In this document: piece after piece, positions 39,624 to 50,400 of the stretch | Position numbering within the stretch: position 1 is the first letter of the stretch | Layout: each line of letters opens with the position of its first letter | Source of the DNA: Aphidius gifuensis | Taxonomy: Eukaryota > Arthropoda > Insecta > Hymenoptera > Braconidae | Assembly: GCF_014905175.1 (NCBI RefSeq) | Contig: NC_057789.1 | Span: forward strand, 3,658,001-3,722,000 | Direction: 5' to 3' | Length of the DNA: 64,000 nt | Made by a program: the position numbers and the translations under genes | Notes under the pieces: generated by a model | Told to the model about the DNA's origin: nothing | Seen by the model: the letters and a program-made list of their open reading frames with translations, nothing else | Database searches by the model: none

Positions 39624-39665
39624 AATACTACACTCTGGTCTTAGCCAGGTGGCTGAGATCAGACG
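39624..39665 (-). repeat. U2 5'-end-like fragment, right border
   Basis: The minus strand retains CTGGCTAAGACCAGAGTGTAG followed by TATTGG, against U2 TTGGCTAAGATCAAAGTGTAG. The GTAGTA branch-site-pairing sequence is kept but the rest of U2 is absent. Same orientation as the complete U2 gene 200 bp away. Confidence 0.6.
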
Positions 39666-39784
39666 CGTGTGCTATATGTATAAATTATGAATATAATTAC
39701 AAGTAAGATACAGGTAACTGACAGGTAAAATACAGATAATTTACAGGTATGAAAGTGGTTTGATTAAAATTTTTTTTTTTCTGA

Positions 39785-39842
39785 TTTTGATTAATTGGAT
39801 CCAATTAAACAATTCATCCCTTCGATTAAACAATTCGTTGTA
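39785..39842 (-). repeat. ~20-bp repeat units, left of U2 (inverted relative to right block)
   Basis: Read on the minus strand: GAATTGTTTAATCGAAGGGA then TGAATTGTTTAATTGGATCC, two to three units of the same repeat found to the right of U2, in opposite orientation. Confidence 0.65.
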
Positions 39843-39861
39843 TTATGTTTTTAGAGAGTTA

Positions 39862-40048
39862 TGTGGGCTGTTTCCGGTGGTACTGCAATACCGGATCAAC
39901 CCGTGGTAGAGTCAGAGCAAGCCCCGACATCTACCTATTTCCAAAAATCAGTTTAATATTCTGGCCCCTCAATGAGGAGCGTATCAGATATTAAGCTGAT
40001 AAGAACAGATACTACACTTTGATCTTAGCCAAAAGGCCGAGAAGCGAT
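39862..40048 (-). ncRNA. U2: U2 spliceosomal snRNA
   Basis: RNA core of the U2 snRNP, which pairs with the intron branch site. The minus strand starts ATCGCTTCTCGGCCTTTTGG and keeps TGTAGTATCTG (branch-site pairing), stem IIa/IIb sequence, the Sm-type site ATTTTTGG, and the 3' stem-loops ending near ACCACCGGAAACAGCCC. About 187 nt, the expected size. The whole is intact by eye and looks functional. The 3' end is estimated to within a few bases. The snRNA promoter element should lie about 40-60 bp upstream (around 40090-40110), but I cannot identify it by consensus. Confidence 0.95.
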
Positions 40049-40196
40049 AACGTTAACTAATATTGAACCTCTTTTTAACGTGGAAACACTAATAAAACGC
40101 TTGCGAAAAACATGCGACATCATTCGGACACTTTTGTAACTTTATGAAATATACTCATTTTACTGCATTTTTGTACAGCTTACTCGAACACTATTA

Positions 40197-40455
40197 AAAA
40201 ATGAATTGTTTAATTGAATACTGAATTGTTTAATCGAAAATTAATTGTTTAATTGAACCCTTAATTAATTAATCGAAAATTAATTTTTTTGATAATTAAT
40301 TATTTTATCAAAAATCAATTATTTAATCGAAATGCTGATTTATTTAATCAAAAATGAATTATTTAATCGAAAAATGAATTGTTTAATTGAAAAATGAATA
40401 ATTTAATCGAAAGCCAAATTTTTTAATTGAATTTTTAATTATTTATCGAAGTTTT
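40197..40455 (+). repeat. ~20-bp tandem repeat block, right of U2
   Basis: About thirteen degenerate units of roughly 20 bp, consensus near TGAATTGTTTAATCGAAAAA, alternating TTAATTGAA and TTAATCGAA. Much more regular than the AT background. The same unit appears inverted on the other side of U2. Confidence 0.8.
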
Positions 40456-41179
40456 TTTGTCAAATTTTTGAATTTTCAATAATTTAAATGAATTTCTTCG
40501 TCAGATTGTTTCATTGTCTAATTCTAATTTAATTTTTTTTTATTGTAATCCAGCTACATTAAATTATTAAAATAAATTATTCAATTAAAATTTAATATTT
40601 TTTTGATTTTTGTCAAAAAATGACAATAAAATTATTATAACAAATTTGATCAGAAGTTGAGAAATGGCAAGAGAAAAATGGTTGGAACTCTAAAAAAACC
40701 TCGACAAATTTAAATTTTTCAATTATTTTATTACATTTAATTACAATTAATTTATAGGTTTTTGACATTTTTATTAATTTACTTAATATTTATTTTATTT
40801 ATAATTTTGTTGAATGGTTATTATTATTGTTTTTTTGCACACAAAGAATCTGGTAAATCCAGCCATCAATGTAATTAATTATTTCACCTATTATGTGACC
40901 AACATAACTCGATAATAATGACTAATAAATATATTTTTTTTCATCTGAAATTAGAAATTTATTTTGTCATAAATTTATTTATTTAATAGCCACTTGAAAT
41001 AATGAATCATTGATATTTAAATTTTACTTTTACAAATGAGATGAATGAAAAGATGTATTATATAAAAAAAATACATTGCATAATAAAATAAGTTGAAAAA
41101 TTTTTAAAGCAAAAATAAGTTAATTAGCTGTCCAGTAAATGAAAAGCTGTTTAAAATAAATAAATTTGTTTCTTCTAAT
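40456..41179. other. AT-rich intergenic region
   Basis: Between the repeat block and the 3' end of TMX2. No gene or clear element seen. Confidence 0.5.
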
Positions 41180-42311
41180 TTATTCAGTTTTTTTTGCTTT
41201 TTTATCTTTCTTTGTTAATGGATTTTCTTTACATGTTTTGTAAACAGTATTTAAATCAAATGCTGCTTTAATATTATCCTGTAAAATGAAAAAATAAAAA
41301 TTAATAAATTAAAATTAAATAATATTTAAATAATAAGTTAATATAAATTTAAACTTACTAATGAAAATAAAAATTTGACTAGCTTTCCTTTGCTATCACC
41401 ATATGGACGACGTTCAACTTCTTTTCCATTTTGAAAGAGAATCAAAGTTGGTAATTGTCTGCTGGTACTGGCATCATTTATTTGATATTTAGCTGCTGCA
41501 TCTGGATGTCTTCCAACATCAATTTTACCAAATTTAAAATTATCCAATGCATATCTAAATTATCAATTATCAATAGCATCATTAGTAACATGAAAAACAT
41601 ATTGTGTTTTATTTTTATTAAATATTATCACACTTACTCTGCTGAAATTTGTGAAAATACTGGAGCAAGAGTAACACATGGTGGACTCCATGCAGTATAA
41701 AATGCAATGAGCCAGGTAACTTTAGTATCACGTTGAAGTTCATCCTTCAAACCTCTTTCACCATGTATATAAGTTATATTTTCTGGTCCTTGATAAGTTG
41801 GCTCAGGCAACAATAATCCACAGACTAAAAACAAAGTAATAAAATTAATTACCTCATCATGTAGACCTATATACTCATTTACTATTAAATTAAAATTCAA
41901 TCACTTACGTATAACAAGAATTCCAAATAATATTCCCAATCTAATATCAGCATAAAACCACAGGATAATATTTGTTAATTTAGTATAAAGAAAACTTGCT
42001 GATAAATAATTTATCATTGTTATACTTCCAGCTTTTCTTGTTCTAATCATTATGACAATCATCAAGAAAAATAATATTTCAGTTTCTTTCTAAAAAATAA
42101 ATAAACAAAATTAGACATAATTTTTTTAATTTAATTGGTTTTGTTGTTTTTTTAAAATACTACTTACCCCATCAAGCTCACAGTCTCTTTTTGCAAATAT
42201 ATTTAAACAAACCCATGATATTTTTTTACCAATAATATATGAAACACTTAAAAAAATATTTATTAAATAATATGGTTTTATTAATAATCGAAGATCCTTT
42301 TTTATGGACAT
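41180..42311 (-). CDS. TMX2: Thioredoxin-related transmembrane protein 2
   Basis: ER membrane protein of the PDI family, associated with mitochondria-ER contacts and redox control. Model: complement(join(41180..41278, 41359..41554, 41638..41824, 41909..42089, 42168..42311)), 268 residues. Several N-terminal hydrophobic segments (for example 'YYLINIFLSVSYIIG', 'ILFFLMIVIMI', 'GILFGILVI') are followed by a lumenal/cytosolic thioredoxin fold. The motif 'RDTKVTWLIAFYTAWSPPC' places the redox site as Ser-Pro-Pro-Cys; vertebrate TMX2 also lacks the first Cys, so this is a family trait, not damage. 'KFGKIDVGRHPDAAAKYQI' and 'RQLPTLILFQNGKEVERRPY' follow. The C-terminus KKTE is a KKxx ER-retrieval signal, as in vertebrates. 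Confident. Confidence 0.94.
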
Positions 42312-43305
42312 TTTGGCTTGATTTTTTTTGTGTTTACTTGTCAGGTGTCAAATAAAATGGAGTAACTTTATTTTGATTATAATTGTGTATTTATTTATTT
42401 AAGAAATTCAAAGTTATTGAACTATTGAAGCTTTTTATAAATTTAATTATCGAGCATTATTATCACTTGTTTAAAATAATTATTAAAGGCTTGACCTACT
42501 GGAAAATTGCAGGAAATAGCTGAGAGAAAAATTAGTTTGTCTATTTTATTTATTTTTTTTATTGACGTTTAACAATAGACAAATCCAGGGGGAGATGCTG
42601 TCGCTAATTGTCATCGTCATTTAGACATTTCACCTCAAAATTATAAACATTAAATTAAAATTCAAAGCAATTATTTAATTAATTAATAGCAATGAAAAAT
42701 AAACAATGTTTACATCGCTCAATGATAATTTATAATTTGTTTATAATTTTTGTTGTTATTTTTATCGGTAAAATAAATATTTACATAGCCAATTGAGCAA
42801 CAATGAGCGGTTGAATTTTCAAAAAATAATTTTTATCCTTTGCAGCTGTTTAGAATTTTTTTTTTTTTTTGGTAAATCATCTTTACGATGTTTACTCCAT
42901 GTGGTCCATTGTGTTTTGAAAATAACACAATGGAATTAAATATTGTTAAATATTTAACACCTGTTTCAACGAAATTTTCAAGTCTTCAACAAACCACATA
43001 AAAAAATTGTGAAAAAAATATAACTCGACATAACCAACGAAAATGAATAATAAAAAATAATAATTTAAACAACAATTAAATTAAAATTAAAACAATGAAG
43101 TAAATATTTATCTCAGGAGTATCAAACACAAGCTTGTCCATTTTTTTTTCACGAGTAAGTACATTTATTATTATGTAAATTAAATACATAATAAATTTTT
43201 TTATATTTAAATTAAATAATAATTAATTAATGATCAATTACTTTGATGAATAAAATTTTTCTTTTAGTATTTTCCAGAGCTTGAATAAACAACAACATTA
43301 CTAAA
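42312..43305. promoter_or_regulatory. Divergent region between TMX2 and Toll
   Basis: 1 kb between start codons. A GTAAGT donor near 43155 and an acceptor near 43268 suggest a noncoding first Toll exon. A strong hairpin lies at 42905-42934. No TATA box is convincing. Confidence 0.4.
42905..42934. repeat. 11-bp perfect inverted repeat, 8-nt loop
   Basis: TCCATTGTGTT and AACACAATGGA flank TTGAAAAT. It lies upstream of the inferred first Toll exon. As RNA or DNA it would form a stable hairpin; no function is known to me. Confidence 0.7.
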
Positions 43306-46288
43306 ATGAATTGGCTAGAATGGTGGATTGTCCTAATCATCACCTTGTCATCAACAAATTGTTTACAATGTCCAAATACAACTGGTTGTATTAATTGCAA
43401 TTTGAAAAACAATATGTACGAGCTTGATTGCATATCAGGGCCTGATTCTAGTTTTACTTTTGCTCTGTCACCAGCCAATAACATTCATATCACCTGTTAT
43501 AATTCAACAAGTTGGCTTGATTTTAATTTTCAAACAATTGACAGCATTGAATTGACAAAAAAATTATCATTCGACTCATGTGATTTGCCAAAATTATCAT
43601 CATTCAGTGAATTTATCAACAAATTAAATCTCATAAATCTTGATAAGCTGGAATTTAGATCTCATGATGGACATTTAAATTTAAATAGAACAATTTTTAA
43701 AGATTTAAAAAGCATCAAACGATTAAATTTTTTTGATAATACTAAAGTTAATTTAACAAGTGATTCATTTTATGATTTAGTAAATTTAACAACAATTTAT
43801 TTAGTCAACAATGGTATAAAAAAACTACCAATTGATTTGTTTACAATGCCAAATTTAGAAGCTATTGAACTTGGTATGAATAACATTGAAATAATAAATC
43901 CTGGAGTATTTGGAAAACATCAAAATATTAAATTTCTCAATCTTTGGAGTAATGACATTAAAATTATACAACAACATGCATTTGATACACTTAAATCACT
44001 TGAAATACTTGGACTTCAAAATAATAATTTAGAATTACTCAATGAAGATATATTTGTTGAATTAATAAATCTTGAAATAATAAATTTATCTGGAAATAAA
44101 TTCAATGAATTACCACAAAAATTATTTATAAAAAATAAAAAATTAAAACATTTTCAATTATCTGGTAATAAAATTAACATGGAAACATTAACAAGTAAAT
44201 TATTTAACAATTTAAAAAGTCTTGTTAATATTGAATTGAATAGAAATGGTTTTACATGGCTACCAGAAGATTTACTAACTGGTACAGTTGGTCTTGAGTC
44301 ACTCAGTATAATGAACAATCAATTAAAAAAATTGCCTGAAAAAATATTCAAAGATTGTGTTAATTTAAAGACACTTGATTTGATGTCCAATGAATTAATT
44401 GAACTACCAAATGGTGTATTTTTAAAACAACATAAACTTGAAGTATTAAATTTAAAAAAAAATAAAATTCAAATAATTGAGGATGGTGTTTTTGATGGAC
44501 TGGTTCAATTAAAAATACTAAACATAGAAAATAATAATTTAAAAATAATTAATCCAAATAGTTTTGATGGATTGGGAAAATTAGAAATAGCTAATTTATC
44601 AAATAATTATTTGACACTTGGTGATTATATTCTTTCACCATTTAAATTTAATAATCAATTAAAAGAATTACATCTAGCAAATAATAATATTAATAAGATG
44701 TTTCCTGACTGGTTCGTAGCTCTCAAGCTAGAACATCTTGATCTATCATACAACAAATTTGGCATTATAACAGTAAGTTTTATAATTAAAAATATAAATT
44801 AAATTTCAACTAATTATTTTTAATTATTTTTTACAGAATAATGATTTTCAATTTATGTCTAATGGATTGAAGATAAATTTGGAGTACAACAACATAAGTC
44901 AAGTATTATTTCCAGATGGTATACAGTACATGGGAAATACAGAATATCTTGATGATTCACAAACATCAGTAACAGTATCAATTGATAATAATCCAATAAT
45001 ATGTGATTGCAATATTTACAATCTTCTTTGTTACATTGAAAAAGTTAAATATCAAATACAATTTCAATTTGATATAAAAAATCTAGCATGTAATGGACCA
45101 AATCATTTAAAAAACATCAACATAAAATCTCTAAACTCAACAACATTTAAATGTTTATCAAATGAAGCCAATAATGATGATAAATATTGTCCAGAAATTT
45201 GTGAATGTTGGATGGAACCTTACAGTCATAAATTTATCATTGATTGTTCATACAAAAATTTAACAACATCACCATTAATAAATCCACCAAGTGATTATTA
45301 TTTGGAAATTAATTTGACTGGTAATTATCTCAAGCAAATTCCACGTGAAGATGGCTATAAAAATGCAACAGTATTGATACTTTCACACAATAACATAACA
45401 GATATTTCATTGTCATCATTGTCAAGAAGAATTAAAATATTAAAATTAGATAATAATATGATTCAATCAATTGATTCAAATACTTTGGAACATTTCGAAG
45501 TAGCAATGAATTTAAGTGAAATAACAATTCATGATAATCCATGGAAATGTGATTGTGATGGTATTTATTTATTGAAATTTTTGGAAAAAATGAAAGATAA
45601 AATACCCAAGATGATGAAGGTAACATGTGATGTTAATAATTTATCAGTTTTAACAATGACATCTGATGAATTGTGTCCAAGTTATGCTTATATTTATGTT
45701 GTATTGAGTTTATGTATTGTGGTACTTGTAATTATTTATACTATTTTGTGTAAATATATGAGAGATGTTAAAATATGGCTTCATTCAAGAAACATGTGTT
45801 TAAATTTTATAACTGAAAATGACATTGATCAAGAAAAATTGTACGATGCTTTTATCAGTTACTCACATAAAGATTCAAATTTTGTTCTTGATGAATTAAT
45901 TCCAAGACTAGAAAATGGACCAGTACCATTTAAATTATGTGTTCATTATCGTGATTGGAAAGCTGGTGTATCAATAACACAACAAATTGTTGAATCAATT
46001 AATTCATCAAGAAGAACAATTATTATTTTATCAGCTAATTTTTTAGAAAGCATATGGGGTATTGTTGAATTTAGAACTGCATATCAGCTATCAGAAAAAG
46101 AAAATAAATCTAGAATAATTATGATTGTTTATGGTGATATACCTGATGTTGATAAACTTGATGATAATGATTTGAAACATTATATGAAAAAAACAACTTA
46201 TCTCGAGTGGAAAGATCAAAGGTTTTGGAAAAAACTTATGTATGCTTTGCCTCATTCATCTCATTTAAAAAAACAAATTGATATTTGA
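43306..46288 (+). CDS. Toll: Toll receptor (Toll-1 / Spaetzle-receptor type)
   Basis: Transmembrane innate-immunity and patterning receptor. Model: join(43306..44772, 44837..46288), one phase-0 intron, 972 residues. Signal peptide (MNWLEWWIVLIITLSSTNC), then about sixteen leucine-rich repeats, a cysteine-rich C-cap ('PIICDCNIYNLLCYIEK'), an N-cap ('CPEICECW') and a few more LRRs with a second C-cap ('NPWKCDCDGIYLLKFL'). This multiple-cysteine-cluster layout is that of Drosophila Toll, unlike most vertebrate TLRs. A transmembrane helix is at about 771-793 ('YIYVVLSLCIVVLVIIY'). The cytoplasmic TIR domain (about 822-965) has box 1 'YDAFISYSHKD', box 2 'LCVHYRDWKAG' (the RD-x-x-P/A-G region) and box 3 near 'FWKKL'. 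Intact; signals through MyD88 in insects. Confidence 0.95.
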
Positions 46289-46474
46289 TAATTATAAGTA
46301 TATTTTTTATTATTTTTATACTGTCTTATTTTTATTAACTTGTATATATTTTTTTAAATCATATAAATAAATTTTTTTTTTAGCTAAACATGGTATTTTG
46401 TTTTGTAAAAATGAAGAATATAAATAATAGAAAAATAATTATTTATTATTAGTAGTTAATTAATAAATTAATCC

Positions 46475-46482
46475 AAAAAAAA
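46475..46482 (-). terminator. RNA polymerase III T-run terminator
   Basis: Eight consecutive T on the minus strand, seven bases after the 3' end of the tRNA gene. Confidence 0.8.
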
Positions 46483-46488
46483 TTTGAA

Positions 46489-46561
46489 CGACCGTGGCAG
46501 GACTCGAACCTGCAATATTCAGATTCGAAGTCTGACGCCTTATCCATTAGGCCACACGGTC
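46489..46561 (-). tRNA. tRNA-Arg (anticodon TCG)
   Basis: The minus strand gives a full cloverleaf of about 73 nt: acceptor GACCGTG/CACGGTC, A box TGGCCTAATGG, anticodon stem TCAGA/TCTGA with loop CTTCGAA (anticodon TCG, reads CGA and related Arg codons), and B box GGTTCGAGTCC. No intron. The 3' CCA is not encoded, as expected for a nuclear gene. Confidence 0.96.
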
Positions 46562-47083
46562 ATGGAATTCCCATTTAAAGAGCCTATCAAATCTAGAATT
46601 ATGCGCTCTACAAATTATTAATTACAACTAAATTATGCCCGTATTTTTCTAACAATATAAAAATATTTTCAAACAATTTTTTTAACACTCAAATTATCTG
46701 TAAAATAAAAAAAATGTTAAATTATTTCTACAGATATTAATCAATTAATTTAAACCCAATATAATTAAAATATTTTAATGATTAGAAAATCTAATAATAA
46801 TTATTTAATATAACTAATATTGTAGCATATATTTACAATTTAATTAACCATATTCAAATAATTAAAAAAAAAATTCAGCCAATACGCGCATGCTCAATTA
46901 TCATTGTCATTGGAAATAAAAAAGGTAAACAAATTGCTAAATACACAAGTTAAACAAAGACAGCTATATTAAATAACAGGAAATACAAGCGCCATGACAG
47001 TTGTAAATTTTCTAGAATGTTCCAGCAAATTCTCAGCCAATAGCAAAGCGTGGATGTCGCGTTGCTCCAGCTCTATGAGTGGT
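46562..47083. promoter_or_regulatory. Hsc70Cb promoter region
   Basis: AT-rich up to about 46870, then a denser stretch (46980-47165) with a heat-shock element and an initiator-like GGTCAGTTTT near 47082 that may mark transcription start. No TATA box is evident. Confidence 0.5.
47009..47023 (+). promoter_or_regulatory. Heat-shock element (three alternating pentamers)
   Basis: TTC-TA-GAA-TG-TTC, an exact nTTCnnGAAnnTTCn array, about 70 bp upstream of the inferred transcription start of an Hsp110 gene. A second, weaker TTCTAGAA follows at 47302-47309 inside the inferred 5' UTR. HSF binding is expected from consensus and gene identity, not shown. Confidence 0.7.
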
Positions 47084-47161
47084 CAGTTTTTCATCGACAA
47101 TCGACTGAATCAACCAACAAATAATAATCACATTTTGTGTGTAAAGCCCGTTGTACGAGCG
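47084..47161 (+). other. Inferred noncoding first exon of Hsc70Cb
   Basis: From the initiator-like site to a GTATGT donor at 47162, with an acceptor (TTATTTACAG) at 47254-47263 that resumes the 5' UTR. An open frame starting at 46994 covers it but shows no recognisable protein and spans the heat-shock element, so I treat it as noncoding. Confidence 0.5.
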
Positions 47162-47439
47162 GTATGTAAAATATATCAAAAAAAAAAATTAAATGTTATT
47201 AAATAAACTTAACTATTTTTTTAAAATATAAATATCCTAATAAATTTATATTATTATTTACAGCAATTACTACAAATATTACTCTAAACAAATCAAGACT
47301 CTTCTAGAAACTTTTTGACAAGAAAAAAAGTAAAAAAAAAAAGTAATTGGTGTTTGTGTGTGTGTGATTGAATTAATCATACAAATTATATTTCGTGACT
47401 TGATTATCTTGAATTAATTAAAAATAAATAATTGTAATC

Positions 47440-50400
47440 ATGGCTGCAATGTCTGTGATTGGAATTGATTTTGGTAATGAAAGCTGCTATGTTGCTGTTG
47501 CAAGGGCCGGTGGCATCGAAACCATCGCCAACGACTATAGTCTCCGGGCCACGCCGTAAGTTAAAAAAATTTTTTTTTTTTTTAACATAAATTAAATTAT
47601 GACCTGGATACTATTGTACTCAGTTGTTATTGATTAGTTTGTCTATCAATTACCGGCTTGATATGTCATACCATTGACATGCTTTTTTTTATTTTTTTTT
47701 ATAAAAAAAAAAAAAGATGGTATCCAGGAAGAGAAAGAAAAATGTCGTTTTAATTTTTTTTTTTGTGGTTAATAATATCATCATACTTTTTACAAATTTT
47801 TGGTTATAATCTGATGGAAATTCACTTCTATCTCACCCACACATTTACGTTTTATATTCACTGATATTTTATATTGATTCCATCACATTTCTGACCAAAA
47901 TCGGAAACTTGAACATCATGCTACAATAAAAAAAGAAAAAGATAATCTTTTTTTTTTTTTTTTTTTTATTTTGTCTGGCAGATTATCAATGGCGTAGAAT
48001 TTTTTTTATTGACAAAAAAACAAAAATGTATTTTCCTCATATTTAAGCTGAATTGATGATGATTTTATTATAAATATTTGGAGTAGATTAATATTTGAAT
48101 AATTAATCAACTAAATAAATGTTTTTTTGTTTTGTTTTAATGATTACAGAGCATGTGTGGCATTCAGTGGAAAAAATCGTATTCTTGGTGTTGCTGCCAA
48201 AAATCAAATGGTTACAAACATGAAGAATACAGTTTATGGTACCAAGAGATTATTAGGTAGAAAATACAATGATCCTCAGGTTAAGAGTGAACTTGCAACA
48301 TTACCCTACAAGACAAGCCAACAACCAGATGGTGGAATTGGTATTCATGTACAATACTTGGGTGAGGAACATGTATTTACACCAGAACAAATAACAGCAA
48401 TGTTATTTACAAAATTGAAAGAAATATCAGAGACAGCATTACAAACAGCAGTTAATGATTGTGTTATATCTGTACCATCATATTATACACAAAATGAAAG
48501 ACATGCCTTGATGGATGCTGCTAAAATTGCTGGTTTAAATGTATTACGTTTATTTAATGAAACAACAGCAACAGCATTAACATATGGTATTTATAAACAA
48601 GATTTACCAGCACCAGAAGCACCACCACGTAATATTGTATTTGTTGATTGTGGTTATGCAAGTCTTCAAGTAAGTGTATGTGCATTTCATAAAGGTAAAC
48701 TAAAGATGTTAGCAACTGGACATGATAGTAATTTGGGTGGACGTGATATTGATATTATTCTTGCAAATTATTTTTGTAAAGATTTTCAAGCACGTTATAA
48801 AATTGATGCACATTCAAATCCAAGAGCATATTTAAGATTATTAGCTGAAGTTGAAAAAATTAAAAAACAAATGTCAGCAAATTCAACAAAGCTACCATTA
48901 AATATTGAATGTTTTATGGAAGAAAAAGATGTTCATGGTGATATGAAACGTGAAGATATGGAATCAATGTGTCAACATTTATTTAAACGTGTTGAAATTG
49001 TATTGAGAAAATGTCTTGCTGATTCTGGATTAAAAAGTGATGAAATACATTCAGTAGAAATTGCTGGTGGTTCAAGTAGAATACCAGCAATTAAAAAATT
49101 AATTGAAGATGTATTTGGTAAATCAACATCAACAACATTAAATCAAGATGAAGCTGTTGCACGTGGTTGTGCATTACAATGTGCTATGCTTAGTCCAGCA
49201 GTTAGAGTACGTGAATTTTCAGTAACTGATATACAACCATATCCAATTAAAATACAATTTAAACCAATGGCTAATGAACAAGGTGAATTTGAGATATTCC
49301 CTTATAATCATCAATTTCCATTTTCAAAAAATTTGTCATTAATCAGATCAGAGCCATTTACAATAACAGCTGTTTATGGTTCAACACCATCATCATATCC
49401 ATCTGATCTTATTGGTAAGTTTATTCATTTATTTTAAAAATTTAAAATTATAAATATACCTATATTTTTTTTTTTTTTGTTGATATTTTATTAATATTGT
49501 TGTTTAAAATTTACAGGTACATTTAACATCAAGAATGTCAAACCAACACCAGATGGTGAACCATCAAAAATTAAAATTAAATTGAGAATAAATATCAATG
49601 GAATATTTACAATTTCATCAGCATCAATGTCTGAAATTCGTGAATTATCACAACAAGAAATTGAAGAAGAAGAAAAACAACAAAAAACCATGGAAACTGA
49701 TCCACAACCACAACCAGATCAAGAATCCCAAGCTAAAGAACCACCAGCACCAGAGGTTGGTACATTTTTTTTTTCTTTTTAAATTTATTTATTTATCTTT
49801 AATTATATATATTTTTTTATTATTTATTTATAATTAAAGTTTAGATTTAAATAAAAATATATTACGCGCGTTGCCATAAAATCATCGCAGACTTGTTAAA
49901 TTTTGTTTTTAATAGTTAAATTGTTAATTAAAATAGAAAAAAAAATATATATGAAAATCAACGGGAACATGACAATGTAAGTCTGTTGTGATTTAGGTGC
50001 GCGCGGAACAGGGCCGTCAAGATTCAGATGCTGATGATGATGGAAGAAGTACAAAGGGCTCTGCCCCCTCCTACTCCTCCAGGATTCGCTCTTGGTTCAG
50101 TTCGGTACGCGACACATAAAATATCTACGTGGACCCATGCGCATACATCTTTCCTTCCTTGAATCTATCATCATCTTGATGGCATTTATATATCATAAAT
50201 TTATATTTTTTTTTTTTTTATATTTCAATTCACTTGTTATTTATCACATTTTTTTTTTTTCACTTCATTTTATCACTATCAATTTTTTTCTTTTTAAGTT
50301 ATTTATTTTTCAATAATTAAATTTTAAATTTAGTTTTTTTTTAATTTGTATCTTTTTGATGAATATTAAAGCTGAGAATTTTTTTAGAAATTAGAATGAT

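Larger units (their letters stand above)
38236..39665. mobile_element. Decayed mobile-element-like segment with zinc-finger ORF remnant
   Basis: A mosaic segment, locally much less AT-rich than its surroundings, bordered by fragments resembling the 5' end of U2 snRNA. 'ACGGAGAAATT'-type motifs recur near the left end (about 38303-38390) and right end (about 39515-39597), like subterminal repeats. On the minus strand, 39480 to 39130 retains coding character broken by frameshifts: 'CSVCGYVG' then, one base out of phase, 'YPMADTRKHIIKEH' (a C2H2-type finger), 'EVEVASSNAAKK', and after another shift a Ser/Asn-rich acidic stretch ending 'RRRSPRLTKLA'. A second degenerate copy of the finger-end segment is at 39060-39150 ('ETRKHINVEIAPSSAAKR'). 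A target-specific non-LTR element is one possibility; no reverse transcriptase was found. Confidence 0.5.

Noticed and set aside
40197..40455. CRISPR array
   Set aside because: Units are degenerate and contiguous without spacers, in a eukaryotic genome; a simple tandem repeat.
41640..41700. TMX2 as pseudogene because the CxxC site is broken
   Set aside because: Loss of the first Cys is usual in TMX2; the rest of the gene is intact.
46994..47206. 70-residue open frame upstream of Hsc70Cb
   Set aside because: It spans the heat-shock element and the inferred first exon; the peptide has no recognisable domain.
47600..47730. Inverted CCTGGATAC / GTATCCAGG in Hsc70Cb intron 1
   Set aside because: Only 9 bp about 110 bp apart; could be chance.
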